From: Thermoflexales bacterium
GTDB taxonomy: Bacteria; Chloroflexota; Anaerolineae; J036; Brachytrichaceae
DNA length: 40,682 nucleotides
Direction of reading: 5' to 3'
NCBI GenBank assembly: GCA_025056965.1
Contig: JANWVF010000092.1
Location: 1-40,682, forward strand
The stretch's first letter is position 1, and each line of letters opens with the position of its first letter. Positions 1 through 9,500 of the stretch are shown here, piece after piece. The notes under the pieces were generated by a model. It had not been told where the DNA came from and did no database searches. It saw only the letters and a list, made by a program, of their open reading frames with translations. A program made the translations under genes and the position numbers.

Positions 1-8
1 GCCCGGCC

Positions 9-485
9 TCACGCTGCCGTGTTGATTTGCAGGCGCCAACCCAACCAGACGACGACGGCGACGTAGGCGGCCAGCAGCAGCCACAGGCTCGGGCCGGTCA
101 GGCCGATCATCAGCGCGATTTCGGAGGAACGCGCAGCGGCGAGGAAGACGGCGGCTCCGGCGGCCAAGACGCCTGCGATTGCCGCGATGAGCGGCCGACC
201 GATGAAGCGGCGCAAGAGCAGCACCAGCAGCGCCACGCCGCCGCCGCTGGCCGCGCCAAACAGCGTCGTCGCTACCAACCCGCCCTCCAGCAGGCCGGTG
301 AAGAGCGTGCCGAACGGGATGGCGATCAGACTGGTGAGGATCGTCAGGATGCTGCTGCCGTCGCCGAACTGCGCCAAGAACGGGCGCAGCCCGAAGACCA
401 GTGAGAGCCACACGGTCGGCAGGATTAGCCCGCCCAGCCCACCGATCAGCGCGCCCTTGATGAGGAGAGCGATCGCGTCAATCAT
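9..485 (-). CDS. Small integral membrane protein, unknown function
   Basis: A 158-residue, strongly hydrophobic protein with about four predicted membrane segments rich in Ala, Leu, Val and Gly, and a short Arg-containing loop (RRFIGRP) in the middle. I do not recognise the family. The reading frame extends upstream to 551, but that would overlap the divergent acylphosphatase gene, so the ATG at 485 is preferred; from there the protein begins directly with a hydrophobic segment. A TACACT -10-like hexamer on the minus strand lies 6 nt upstream of this ATG. The gene is complete at its 3' end (TGA at 9-11). No catalytic motif is visible and the neighbours give no functional hint. Confidence 0.6.
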   Translation of the reverse strand: MIDAIALLIKGALIGGLGGLILPTVWLSLVFGLRPFLAQFGDGSSILTILTSLIAIPFGTLFTGLLEGGLVATTLFGAASGGGVALLVLLLRRFIGRPLIAAIAGVLAAGAAVFLAAARSSEIALMIGLTGPSLWLLLAAYVAVVVWLGWRLQINTAA

Positions 486-488
486 GCG

Positions 489-497
489 TATAGTGTA
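489..497. promoter_or_regulatory. Overlapping divergent -10 elements
   Basis: The 18-nt gap between the divergent start codons (485 minus, 504 plus) contains TATAGT on + at 489-494, 9 nt before the acylphosphatase ATG. On the minus strand it contains TACACT at 492-497, 6 nt before the membrane-protein ATG. Both spacings predict transcripts with almost no 5' leader. The -35 regions would have to lie inside the opposite genes. Confidence 0.4.
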
Positions 498-503
498 ACC
501 ATC

Positions 504-785
504 ATGGAGGATCAAGCACGTCTTCACGCGATCGTGCGCGGCGTCGTGCAAGGGGTGAACTTTCGCTACACCACGCGGCGCGAGGCGCAGCGCCTATCGC
601 TGGTGGGCTGGGTGCGCAACCGGCCGGACGGCACGGTCGAGGTGACCGCCGAAGGACCGCGCCCTCAGCTCGAGCAGCTGTTGGACTTCTTGCATCGCGG
701 CCCGCCGATGGCGCGCGTCACCGCCGTCGAGGCGACCTGGCAGCCGGCCGGCGGCGAATTCACAACTTTCGAGATCATCGGATGA
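504..785 (+). CDS. acyP: Acylphosphatase
   Basis: A 93-residue protein of the usual acylphosphatase length. It hydrolyses carboxyl-phosphate bonds of small acylphosphates such as 1,3-bisphosphoglycerate or carbamoyl phosphate in the cytosol. The signature GVVQGVNFRYTT carries the phosphate-binding loop and catalytic Arg21, and GWVRNRPDGTVEV carries catalytic Asn39; the remainder follows the ferredoxin-like alpha/beta sandwich of the family. The ATG at 504 follows a TATAGT -10-like element by 9 nt and has no Shine-Dalgarno sequence, suggesting leaderless translation. It is divergent from the membrane protein at 9-485 and its neighbours give no pathway context. Confidence 0.93.
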   Translation: MEDQARLHAIVRGVVQGVNFRYTTRREAQRLSLVGWVRNRPDGTVEVTAEGPRPQLEQLLDFLHRGPPMARVTAVEATWQPAGGEFTTFEIIG

Positions 786-808
786 GCCGCGCGCAACCGT
801 CGGGTGAC

Positions 809-836
809 TTGCCGTATCATCGTATACGCGTACAAT
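809..836 (+). promoter_or_regulatory. Promoter with GntR/FCD-type operator
   Basis: TTGCCG (809-814) and TACAAT (831-836) are separated by 16 nt and form a good sigma-70-like promoter 10 nt before the TTG start of the regulator. A perfect 8-bp palindrome CGTATACG (821-828) lies in the spacer. The core GTATAC matches the half-site logic (GT...AC) of many FadR/FCD-subfamily operators, so steric autorepression is a reasonable inference. Confidence 0.55.
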
Positions 837-846
837 CGCATACGGT

Positions 847-1551
847 TTGACCGATCTCACCCTACCCCGCCCGACCGGCGCGGTCACCTCGGAGTGGATC
901 GCAGCGGCCCTGCGACAGGCCATCCTGGAAGGCGAATACAAGAGCGGCCAGCCTCTGCCCCAGGATGAGGTTGCCGCGCGCTTCGGCGTCAGCAAAATCC
1001 CGGCGCGCGAGGCGCTGTTGCAGCTCAAAGCCGAAGGCTTGGTGACGTTCTACCCGAACCGCGGCGCCGTGGTGTCGGAACTCTCGGCCGACGAGGTGGA
1101 TGAAATCTACGCCATGCGCGTCGCGCTAGAGACGTTGGCCCTGCGCCGCGCCCTGCCGAACATGACCCGCGCCGATTTCGTCCGTCTGGATGGCCTCATC
1201 ACAATCATGGACGACGAGCGGGACGCGCTGAAGTGGAGCGCGCTGAACTGGGAGTTTCACGCCGCGCTCTACCGACCTTGTGGCATGCCGCGCCTGCTGG
1301 ATGTCATTCGCACGTTACACGGCAACGTCCAGCGCTACGTGGTGATCTATCTGACGAGCGTGGATTACCACGCCGAGGCGCAGCGCCAGCACCGAGTGAT
1401 CTTGCGCGCCTGCCGACGGGGTGACGCCGACGCGGCCGCCGACCAGTTAGCCAAGCACCTGGAGCAGGCAGCGAAGAAGATGACCGTCCTTCTGAAGCGA
1501 CGGGCAAATGAGGAGCGCCATGACCATCGTGCGAGAAATCCCAACGATTGA
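847..1551 (+). CDS. GntR family transcriptional regulator, FCD subfamily
   Basis: A 234-residue regulator. Residues about 10-75 form the GntR winged helix, including QDEVAARFGVSKIPAREAL as the recognition helix-turn-helix. Residues about 85-215 form the all-helical FCD ligand domain, with the NWEFHAALY and later His-containing helices expected to bind a metal or small carboxylate. No ATG is available near the N-terminus; TTG at 847 gives a complete domain and sits 10 nt after a TACAAT -10 box. The 3' end overlaps the start of the pyruvate dehydrogenase-like gene by 32 nt, so the two are almost certainly cotranscribed. E. coli PdhR is also an FCD regulator next to aceE, which makes a pyruvate-type effector a plausible inference. 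The ligand itself cannot be read from sequence. Confidence 0.85.
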   Translation: MTDLTLPRPTGAVTSEWIAAALRQAILEGEYKSGQPLPQDEVAARFGVSKIPAREALLQLKAEGLVTFYPNRGAVVSELSADEVDEIYAMRVALETLALRRALPNMTRADFVRLDGLITIMDDERDALKWSALNWEFHAALYRPCGMPRLLDVIRTLHGNVQRYVVIYLTSVDYHAEAQRQHRVILRACRRGDADAAADQLAKHLEQAAKKMTVLLKRRANEERHDHRARNPND

Positions 1552-3907
1552 TAGAACCGAGGAAGATACCCTTGTCCGCGTCTTGAAAAACATCGAGCGG
1601 CGCTTGCTTTGGCTGAGCACGCTGATGATCCACCATGCCAATCACGTGCGCCCGAACCCAGACAAGACTAAAGTGGGCGGCCACCAAGCCAGCGCCGCGT
1701 CGTCGGTCAGCATCCTCACCGCGCTTTACTTTCACTTCCTCAAGCCTACGGATCGGGTGCTGGTCAAGCCACACGCCTCGCCGGTCTTTCACGCGGCCAT
1801 GTATCTCATGGGCATCCTGCCCCGCAGCTACCTCACGCGGCTGCGCGAGTTCGGCGGCATCCAGTCTTACCCGAGCCGCACCAAGGATGTTGCGCCGGTG
1901 GATTTCAGCGGCGGCTCGATGGGGCTCGGGCCGGTGGCGCCTACCTTCGCCGCGCTGGTGCAGAAGTATGCCGAGGCGCACTTTGGCTACACCACTGCCG
2001 ATCGCTTCATCGCCATCAGCGGCGACGCCGAGCTGGATGAGGGCAACATCTGGGAAGCGTTGATTGACGAGGAGATCCAGCATCTATCCAACGTGATCTG
2101 GATCATTGATCTGAACCGGCAGAGCCTGGATCGCATCACGCCCGGCGTGCGCGCCGCCAAGCTCAAGAGGCTGTTCGCCGACTGCGGGTGGAATGTGCTG
2201 GAAGCCAAATACGGTCATGACCTGCAAAGGATCTTCGCCCGTCCGGGCGGAGAGGCGCTGCGGGAGTGCATTGACGACATGAGCAACGAGGAATATCAGC
2301 ACCTAATCCGCAGCGACGGCCGTACCGTGCGCGAGGCGCTCGCGCGGCGGCCCTATGGTCGCGACATCCTGCGCTGCGTGCGCGATGTGGACGACGCCCA
2401 CTTGCCCGAACTGCTGGGTAACTTGGGCGGCCACGATCTCGGCCTGCTCATAGAGAAGCTCTGCGAAGCCGAGCAGACGACGGAGCGGCCGAGCGTGATC
2501 TTCGCGTATACCATCAAAGGCTATGGGCTGCCGATCTACGGCGATCCGGCCAACCATGCCGCGCTGCTCAGCGCCGAACGGATCAGTGAGCTGCGCGCCT
2601 CGTTCGGCCTGACCGAGGCGACGCAGTGGGACGGCTTCGATCCCGACTCGCCGGAGGGACGCTTGTGCGCAGAGCGCGGCCGCTTTCTGCGCCTGAGGGA
2701 GCGCGCGCGCGACATCCCGCCGCCGCCGGTGCGCGCCGAAGATGTGCCGGACGAATTGAACGCCACCGCGCTCCCCATTGTCTCCACGCAGGAAGCTTTC
2801 GGGCGCACTCTGATGCGCCTGGCCGACGTGCCTCGGGTCGGCGCGCGCATCGTCACGTCGTCCGCCGACGTGGCGGTGAGCACCAACTTGGGTGGGTGGA
2901 TCAACAAGGTCGGCACGTTTACCCTGCGCGATGTGACCGACTACGAGGCCGGGCGGGTGCGCGTCCTCAACTGGCAATTCGGCAAGCAAGGGCGGCACAT
3001 CGAGATGGGCATCGCCGAGATGAATCTGTTCTCGCTGATCGGGCAGATGGGCATGGCGCACGAGCTGATGGGCCAGTTGCTCTTCCCGATCGGCACGGTG
3101 TATGACCCGTTTGTCTGCCGTGGGCTAGACGCGATCATCTACGGCTTGTACTCCGGCGCGAAGTTCATCTTCGTCGCCACACCCAGCGGCGTGACGCTGG
3201 CCCCGGAAGGCGGCGCACATCAGTCTTCGGTCACGGCCTCGCTCGGCATCGAGCTGCCGGAGCTGGACTACTACGAGCCGACGTTCGCCATCGAGGTTGA
3301 GTGGGCGCTGTGTGAGGCGATCAAGCAATGCTGCGATCGGCAAAACGGCCGATCGTCCTATCTGCGGCTTTCGACCAAGCCGATCGAGCAGGCTCTGCTT
3401 GAGCCGGTGATCGCGCGGCTGGGCAAAGATGAGCTGCGGCGGCAATTCCTGGCCGGCGGCTACGTCGTCCATCGTTCGCCCGACGGCGATCCGCGCGCGG
3501 CGCTCCACATCGTCACGTCCGGCGTCATGCTGCCCGAGGCCATCGAGGCGGCGCGCTACCTCGAAGGCGAAGGGGTGATGGTCAACCTGATCAACCTCAC
3601 CGGCCCGCGCCGCGCCTACGATGACTGGCACGCGGCGCAGCAGCGCGGCGATAGTGCCCATCACTTGGCGAAGCTCATCCCCGAGGAGTCTCGCCGGGCG
3701 CCTATCCTCACCGTGCATGATGCCGCGCCGCACGCCCTGGCGTGGCTCGGCAGCGTCTTCGGCCAGAAGACCCGGGCGCTGGGCGTGACCAAGTTCGGCC
3801 AGTCCGGCTATCGCGCCGATCTATACCGATACTTCCACATTGACACGGAGAGCATCATCAAGCACGGCTTCGCGCTGGTGGACGAGTCGCTACAATCGAG
3901 CCTATAG
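1520..3907 (+). CDS. Pyruvate dehydrogenase E1-like (AceE-type) transketolase family enzyme
   Basis: A 795-residue thiamine-diphosphate enzyme resembling the homodimeric pyruvate dehydrogenase E1 (E. coli AceE, 887 residues), lacking the long N-terminal E2-binding extension. Matching segments include GGHQASAASS, the SMGLGP loop, the ThDP/Mg motif GDAELDEGNIWEAL followed by IDLNRQSLD, and AHTIKGYG. The C-terminal half has the pyrimidine-binding and transketolase C-terminal domains. The likely reaction is ThDP-dependent decarboxylation of a 2-oxoacid such as pyruvate, but the partner acceptor is unknown because no E2 or E3 gene is present. An ATG also exists at 1508; the ATG at 1520 is preferred because AGGAG (1511-1515) precedes it, although with only 4 nt spacing. 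The gene overlaps the upstream GntR regulator. Confidence 0.82.
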   Translation: MTIVREIPTIDRTEEDTLVRVLKNIERRLLWLSTLMIHHANHVRPNPDKTKVGGHQASAASSVSILTALYFHFLKPTDRVLVKPHASPVFHAAMYLMGILPRSYLTRLREFGGIQSYPSRTKDVAPVDFSGGSMGLGPVAPTFAALVQKYAEAHFGYTTADRFIAISGDAELDEGNIWEALIDEEIQHLSNVIWIIDLNRQSLDRITPGVRAAKLKRLFADCGWNVLEAKYGHDLQRIFARPGGEALRECIDDMSNEEYQHLIRSDGRTVREALARRPYGRDILRCVRDVDDAHLPELLGNLGGHDLGLLIEKLCEAEQTTERPSVIFAYTIKGYGLPIYGDPANHAALLSAERISELRASFGLTEATQWDGFDPDSPEGRLCAERGRFLRLRERARDIPPPPVRAEDVPDELNATALPIVSTQEAFGRTLMRLADVPRVGARIVTSSADVAVSTNLGGWINKVGTFTLRDVTDYEAGRVRVLNWQFGKQGRHIEMGIAEMNLFSLIGQMGMAHELMGQLLFPIGTVYDPFVCRGLDAIIYGLYSGAKFIFVATPSGVTLAPEGGAHQSSVTASLGIELPELDYYEPTFAIEVEWALCEAIKQCCDRQNGRSSYLRLSTKPIEQALLEPVIARLGKDELRRQFLAGGYVVHRSPDGDPRAALHIVTSGVMLPEAIEAARYLEGEGVMVNLINLTGPRRAYDDWHAAQQRGDSAHHLAKLIPEESRRAPILTVHDAAPHALAWLGSVFGQKTRALGVTKFGQSGYRADLYRYFHIDTESIIKHGFALVDESLQSSL

Positions 3908-3918
3908 GTGTTGACAGC

Positions 3919-5016
3919 GTGCCCAGCCTGCGCCCCGGGCGGAGTGACCGCTGCGTGTCAGGGCCGATCGCGTGCGCTGCGCGGCTCGCCGTTGCGTTCG
4001 CTTTGACGGCGTGCGCGCCGCTCGGCGCCGGCTCACCGCTCGAAGCGGATGCGGCCCGGCCGGCCGTTCCGGCCACATACTACCCGACGGCGACGCCGAT
4101 TCCAACTTGGACGCCGCTGCCACGGCCGACGCTCCCCTCGCCCACCCCGACGGCGACGCCTGAGCCGACTGCATCTCCCACTTCTCCGCCGGTTTTGCCC
4201 ACGGCTACCCTCGTCCCTACACCATTGCCCGCTATGTCACCTACGCCTTCGCCGATGGCGACTCCACCGGCGCCGACGACAGCCGAGGCCAAGACACCTG
4301 CGCCAACCGCTGCCGCGCCGGCCGAGGCGAGCCACAAGGCCGGCTGTCCGGTTGTCTCCGGCGGCTACGACCTGGCACCAATCGAGGGCCTGCCCTATAA
4401 GAACAACGCCCTGACCGACCACAACCCCGATCTGCGGCTGTCGGTTATCGGGCTGGCGCCTACTAATGCGCCGCTGACCCTGGTGGACTACAACGGCCCG
4501 GCCGATCCCGATGCGCCGAAGCTCTACGGTTTGTTCCAGCCGCACCGCGCGCCGGCCTTCCTGCGCGCCTACCTGCGCTTCGACTGGGTGTGGAACGAGA
4601 GCCAGGGTGAGCCATACGGCACGCGCGGCGGGTTGAACTTAGATTGGCCGGTTGCCGCGCTTGAGGTAGCGGCGGCGCCGGGTGAGACGATCTACCCGCC
4701 GGCTCGTGAGCCGGTCATCTATGGCGGCGGCGCGATGGCGCTGGTGCTCTTCGCTGCCGAAAGTGAGCTCACCCTCGGCTATTCCAGACACGACGACGTA
4801 GGAGTCGGCTACGTGGTGCATCTGCTGAACCTGTGCGTAGATCCGGGCCTCGTCGCGCTCTACCGGTCGCAGCTCAGCGGCGGGCGGCGGGCAACTGGCT
4901 ATCTGCCCGTCGTGCGCAAAGCCCAGCCGATCGGCACTGCGACCGGCGCATTCATCGTCGCCGTGCGCGACCGCGGCGCCTTCTTGGATCCTCGTTCGCG
5001 CAAGGACTGGTGGTAA
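3919..5016 (+). CDS. Predicted lipoprotein with Thr/Pro-rich linker and conserved C-terminal domain
   Basis: A 365-residue exported protein. A hydrophobic segment ends in the lipobox LTAC, with Cys32 as the predicted lipidated residue. The GTG at 3955, 10 nt after GGAG, would give a more typical 20-residue signal ending at the same Cys and is a credible alternative start. Residues about 50-140 are a low-complexity Pro/Thr/Ala linker typical of cell-surface spacers. Residues about 145-365 form a compact, probably beta-rich domain with paired cysteines and a characteristic LLNLCVDPGLVALYRSQ segment, ending in DPRSRKDWW. I do not recognise an enzyme family. It follows the AceE-like gene by 11 nt and a hairpin lies just downstream. 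Confidence 0.72.
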   Translation: MPSLRPGRSDRCVSGPIACAARLAVAFALTACAPLGAGSPLEADAARPAVPATYYPTATPIPTWTPLPRPTLPSPTPTATPEPTASPTSPPVLPTATLVPTPLPAMSPTPSPMATPPAPTTAEAKTPAPTAAAPAEASHKAGCPVVSGGYDLAPIEGLPYKNNALTDHNPDLRLSVIGLAPTNAPLTLVDYNGPADPDAPKLYGLFQPHRAPAFLRAYLRFDWVWNESQGEPYGTRGGLNLDWPVAALEVAAAPGETIYPPAREPVIYGGGAMALVLFAAESELTLGYSRHDDVGVGYVVHLLNLCVDPGLVALYRSQLSGGRRATGYLPVVRKAQPIGTATGAFIVAVRDRGAFLDPRSRKDWW

Positions 5017-5019
5017 GAC

Positions 5020-5035
5020 GCGCGAGGTGTCGCGC
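5020..5035. terminator. Hairpin between convergent genes
   Basis: GCGCGA and TCGCGC form a perfect 6-bp stem with a GGTG loop in the 26-nt gap between the lipoprotein stop and the ubiX stop. There is no T-tract on either side, so it is at most a weak bidirectional terminator or an mRNA-end protector. Confidence 0.35.
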
Positions 5036-5042
5036 CCATGCG

Positions 5043-5639
5043 TCACGGTGATTCGCCCGTCGTCGGGCGGCTGCGCAGACCTTGCCAGCGTTTGACCAAG
5101 TCGTTTTGAACGCCGATGCGGTCCAGCACTCGGCCGACAATCTGCGTCACCATGTCATCTACGCTCTGCAGGTCGGCGTAGAAAGCCGGCACTGGCGGGA
5201 AGACCACCCCGCCGATCTCCGCGAACTGGGTAAGCGCGCGCAGATGGCCGACGTGCAGCGGCGCTTCGCGAAAGAGCGCGATCACCGGCCGGCCTTCCTT
5301 TAAGCACACATCTGCTGCGCGGGAGATCAGATCGTCGGTGATGCCGTAGGCAATGGCGGCGATCGTCTTCACCGAGCACGGCGCGATGATCATGCCGTCG
5401 GTCTTGAACGAGCCGCTGGCGATGCTGGCACCGACGTCGCCGATCGGATGAACGACGCATGCCAACCGCTCGACCGCCTGCGTGCTCCAGCTGGTCTCGG
5501 CGGCGATCGTCATGCGCGCGGCAGCGCTGAGGATCAGGTGCGTCTCGATCTCCGCTGCCCGCAGCACTTCGAGCAGGCGGATGCCCAGAATCGCACCGCT
5601 TGCGCCGCTCATACCGATGATCAACCTGCGCGGTGTCAT
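5043..5639 (-). CDS. ubiX: UbiX-family flavin prenyltransferase
   Basis: A 198-residue flavoprotein of the UbiX/Pad1 family, which attaches a dimethylallyl unit to FMN to make the prenyl-FMN cofactor used by UbiD-type decarboxylases. The N-terminal [18 protein letters not shown] is the Rossmann-like FMN loop. The segments [20 protein letters not shown] and EAPLHVGHL are the FMN and prenyl-phosphate binding motifs typical of the family. The frame extends upstream to 5741, but the ATG at 5639 starts exactly at the conserved N-terminus and avoids overlap with the divergent gene at 5700. No ubiD partner is in the window; a role in quinone or aromatic-acid metabolism is therefore only inferred. 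Confidence 0.93.
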   Translation of the reverse strand: MTPRRLIIGMSGASGAILGIRLLEVLRAAEIETHLILSAAARMTIAAETSWSTQAVERLACVVHPIGDVGASIASGSFKTDGMIIAPCSVKTIAAIAYGITDDLISRAADVCLKEGRPVIALFREAPLHVGHLRALTQFAEIGGVVFPPVPAFYADLQSVDDMVTQIVGRVLDRIGVQNDLVKRWQGLRSRPTTGESP

Positions 5640-5655
5640 TACGCGATGGGCGGTC

Positions 5656-5688
5656 AGTATAGCGAATTGCTTAACGATCAAGTACACT
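5656..5688. promoter_or_regulatory. Divergent promoter region of ubiX and the nucleotidyltransferase
   Basis: The 60-nt divergent gap holds TATACT on the minus strand (5656-5661), 16 nt from the ubiX start. It also holds TACACT on + (5683-5688), 11 nt from the 5700 start. No convincing -35 element is seen for either. Confidence 0.35.
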
Positions 5689-5699
5689 GCCGAAGCACC

Positions 5700-6563
5700 A
5701 TGAAGATCACGAAAGCCGTCATTACTGCTGCTGGTCGGCATCAGCGCGACCTGCCGTTGCAGACGCTGATTGACCGCGATGGCATTCAGAAGTCCGCGCT
5801 ACAGATCATCATCGAGGAGATCATCACTGCCGGCATTCACGACATCTGCGTCGTCATCCATCCGGGCGATGCAGAGGCTTACGCCGCGGCCGTGGGCGCA
5901 CATGCCCACCGGCTGACGTTCGTCGAGCAGCACGAGCCGCGCGGCTATGGCTACGCCGTGCTTTGCGCGCGAGAGTTCGTCGGCGGGGCGCCGTTTCTGC
6001 ACCTCGTGGGCGACCACTTGTATGTGAGCGATGACGCCGAGGGGATTGCTTGTGCCCAGCAAGTCGTGCGTGTCGCAGAGGCTCACGCTTGTAGCGTCTC
6101 GGCCGTACAGGCCACCCGCGAGTCGCTTCTGCCGAACTACGGCGCGGTGGGTGGCAAGCGCTTGCCTAACCGGCCCCGCCTCTACCAAATAGATCATGTG
6201 CTCGAAAAGCCGACGCCGACCGAGGCAGAACAGACGCTGCTTGTGCCTGGGCTGCGCGCCGGCTACTATCTGTGCTTCTTCGGCATCCATGTGCTCACCC
6301 CTGCGGTCATCGAGCTGCTGGCCGAGCAGGCTGCCACAAACGCAGACACAATGACGCTCTCGGACGCGCTGGCGCGGCTGGCGCACCGCGAACGCTACTT
6401 GGCCTACGAAGTGATCGGTCGCCGATACGACATCGGCGTGCGCTATGGCCTGCTGAACGCGCAGATCGCGCTTGCGTTGGCCGGGAGAGACCGTGCCGAG
6501 GTGTTGGCGCAGCTCGTCGAGCTGCTTGCGACAGGGGCTGCAACTGCGCATCCTCACGCCTGA
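5700..6563 (+). CDS. Divergent GalU-like sugar-phosphate nucleotidyltransferase
   Basis: A 287-residue protein with the nucleotidyltransferase fold of glucose-1-phosphate uridylyl/thymidylyltransferases: VITAAG start, [15 protein letters not shown] helix, [28 protein letters not shown] (the metal-binding Asp of the usual GD motif) and [12 protein letters not shown] near the C-terminus. The NTP-binding loop, GxGTRxxP in typical GalU, reads GRHQRDLP here: the first Gly, the Arg and the Pro are kept, the second Gly and the Thr are not. The nucleotide preference therefore cannot be assumed. The gene ends 14 nt before the kinase-pyrophosphorylase fusion, so the pair is probably one operon for nucleotide-sugar formation. 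ATG at 5700 is chosen because upstream codons run through the divergent promoter region. Confidence 0.75.
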   Translation: MKITKAVITAAGRHQRDLPLQTLIDRDGIQKSALQIIIEEIITAGIHDICVVIHPGDAEAYAAAVGAHAHRLTFVEQHEPRGYGYAVLCAREFVGGAPFLHLVGDHLYVSDDAEGIACAQQVVRVAEAHACSVSAVQATRESLLPNYGAVGGKRLPNRPRLYQIDHVLEKPTPTEAEQTLLVPGLRAGYYLCFFGIHVLTPAVIELLAEQAATNADTMTLSDALARLAHRERYLAYEVIGRRYDIGVRYGLLNAQIALALAGRDRAEVLAQLVELLATGAATAHPHA

Positions 6564-6577
6564 GGCTGAAACGACCT

Positions 6578-9500
6578 ATGACCCATCTCGTCGAAATCAT
6601 CACTACCAGCGATCCGCACCTGCGCAACCGCTCGCTGGACGCATTCGCGCGCCAGGCCGACATGGGTACGCTGCTCGAAGAATGCGCGGCCTTGGAGGAC
6701 TTTCGCAAACGCAGCGGCAACCTCTACGAGCGCGTGCGCGCGCTCTTCTTCCTCTACGCGATCTATCGCTTCCATCTGCCGGCTAAGCCCGAGATGCCGA
6801 AGCGCGGATTGATTCCCTTCGAGGGGTACGAACATCTGCTGAGCCGTCGGTTCGAGGAGGCCATCGCTGCCTTTCAGCGGGCGTGGCGAGCGCACGGGCC
6901 GAGTGACGCGCTGGCCAGCGCGCTAGCAGAGGCGTATCACCGACTCGGCTTTCAAACCCTGGCCGACCAGGTGCGCCGCAGCGTGCGCACCGTGCGCGGC
7001 AACCAGTGGATGTTCCGCATCGGCCACCCCGCCGATCATCCCTTGCGCATCCGGCGCGAGCTCTTGGGCGCGAAAGCCGACGCAGGCGCAGGACAGGACG
7101 GCTTGTCGCGCATCTCCGGCGGCGTTATCCTGCGCGAGCGCACGCCGGTGCGCATGGATCTCTCGCACAGCGCGTGGAGCGACATCTTCTTTCTCGGCAT
7201 GGACTTTCCCGAAGGCGCGCGCGTGCTGAACGTCTCGATTGACCTGGCCGTGCGCGGACGAGATGCCGCGCCGCGCCCACCGGTCGAGGCTTACCTGCGC
7301 GTCATTGATGAGCCGGTGCTGCGGCTGACCAGCGTAGATTTAGGCGCGACCGCCGACTTGACGCACCTGCGCGATGTGTTCGACTTCGCGCGCGACTATC
7401 TGGGCTTGCTCAAGGCAGCCATCATCGCATCCGGCATCGTGCCGCCGGGGATGGAAGGTGCCGATCAACCGCTGAGCGAGCTGCTCGCCCGGCTTGTAGC
7501 TCCGGGCTATGGCCTCGAGCTGGTCAGCAACGTGAACGACATCCCGAAAGGCTCGCGTTTGGCCGTCTCGACGAGTTTGCTCGCCTGTCTGATTGCTTGT
7601 TGTATGCGGGCAACCGGCCAAGCCAGATCGCTCAGCGGCCCGTTGGCCGAGCATGAGCGCCGGCTGGTCGCGGCACGGGCTATCCTCGGCGAATGGTTGG
7701 CTGGCAGCGGCGGTGGCTGGCAGGACAGTGGCGGCGTATGGCCCGGGATGAAGCTGATCTACGGTGTGTTGGCCGAAGAAGGCGACCCGGAATACGGCAT
7801 CAGTCGCGGACGCCTGTTGCCCAATCACAAGATCCTCGACGAGGCCGACGCCGGCGAGGCGGTACGACAAACGCTGCAAGATGCGCTGATCCTCGTCCAC
7901 GGCGGCATGGCGCAGAACGTAGGGCCGATCCTGGAGATGGTCACCGAGAAGTATCTGCTGCGCAGCGAGGCCGAATGGGCCGGGCGCAAGGCCGCCATGC
8001 AAGTGCTCGATGACATCTTGGCTGCGTTGCGCAGCGCCGACCCCAGGCACGCGGTTCGGGAGATTGGCCGGCTCACGACCTACAACTTCTTCGGTCCGCT
8101 GCAGACGATCATCCCCTGGGCCAGCAACCTATACACCGAGATGCTGATCGAGCGGGCTAAGCAAGCGTTTGGCGGAGACTTCTGGGGCTTTTGGATGCTC
8201 GGCGGCATGAGCGGTGGCGGGATGGGCTTCATCGTCGCGCCGGAGATCGCCCAGCAGGCCAAGGCACGGCTGCACGAGATCATGCTCGACGTCAAGCGCG
8301 AATTGCAGTATGCCCTACCCTTCGCGATGGATCCGGTCGTTTACGACTTCGCCATCAATCCCGTAGGCACGCGCGCCGATTTGCTGTGCGGCGAAGAGGC
8401 GCTGATGCCTGCGGGCTACTATGCACTCCATGCGCCTCGGCTGGTTAAGCTTGACTCGGGGGCGCTCACGCGCATGCGGCGCGCCGACCTTGACCGCTTT
8501 GCGAATGCGACGCGCAGCCGGCCTGAGTTCGCCGGCATGACTAAGGTGCTATTCGATCGGCTGCTCCCGCAGCTGGATCACGCAGCGGGATCAAGGGACG
8601 CAGGACGTTCGCTTGAAGAGCTGCTGAGCGCATTCGGCTTCGACCGGGCGATGCACGAGCAGATCCGGGCCGACCTCAGAAGCGGTCGCATCGGGCTGGC
8701 CCAGAATCGCCTGCCGGCCAACGTGCAAATCGAAGATGTGTCGGCTTGCTCCCCGACTTCCGACCCCTCTAGGCCGCTTGTAGATGCGACCGACCGCGCA
8801 CAAATGGGCGAGTTCGAGCGCATCGGTGCGGAAGCGCTGCGCGATGGGCGCGTGGCGGTGATGACGTTGGCAGCCGGCGCCGGCAGCCGCTGGACGCAGG
8901 GAGCAGGCGTCGTCAAGGCGCTGCATCCCTTCGCCAAGCTGGGTGGCCGACATCGCACGTTCATCGAGGTGCATCTGGCCAAAAGTCAGCGCGTGGCGTG
9001 CCGACATGACGCGCGTCTGCCGCACATCATCACGACCAGCTACTTGACCCACGACCCGATTGCATCATTCCTCGTGCGTCAACCCTCATTGCCCGAGGTG
9101 CCGGTTCATCTATCCGAAGGACGCAGCGTCGGCCTGCGCATGATCCCCATGGCGCGTGATCTGCGCTTCCAGTGGGAGGAGACGCCGCAGCAACTGCTCG
9201 ATGAACAGGCGCAGAAGATGCGCGAGAGCCTCCATGCTGCCCTGATCGCTTGGGCACAGCGATCTGGTGAGGGAAGCGACTACACCGACAACACACCGAT
9301 GCAATGCCTGCACCCGGTCGGCCACTGGTTCGAGTTCCCCAACTTGCTGCGCAACGGCGCCTTGCGCGCCATGTTAGACGCCTACCCTAACCTACGCTAC
9401 CTGATGCTGCACAACATAGATACGCTGGGCGCCGATGTAGATCCCGCCATGCTCGGCTTGCACATTGCCCGTGGCGCATGCTTGACCTTCGAGGTGATCA

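Noticed and set aside
1304-2083. A 259-codon minus-strand frame crossing the GntR/AceE-like junction
   Set aside because: It spans two well-supported + genes and has the composition of a shadow frame.
2303-3733. Long minus-strand frames opposite the AceE-like gene
   Set aside because: They run exactly against a conserved enzyme and have no recognisable features.
4080-4337. A Gly/Val-rich minus-strand frame
   Set aside because: It is the complement of the Pro/Thr-rich linker of the lipoprotein; the Gly/Val repeat is a by-product.
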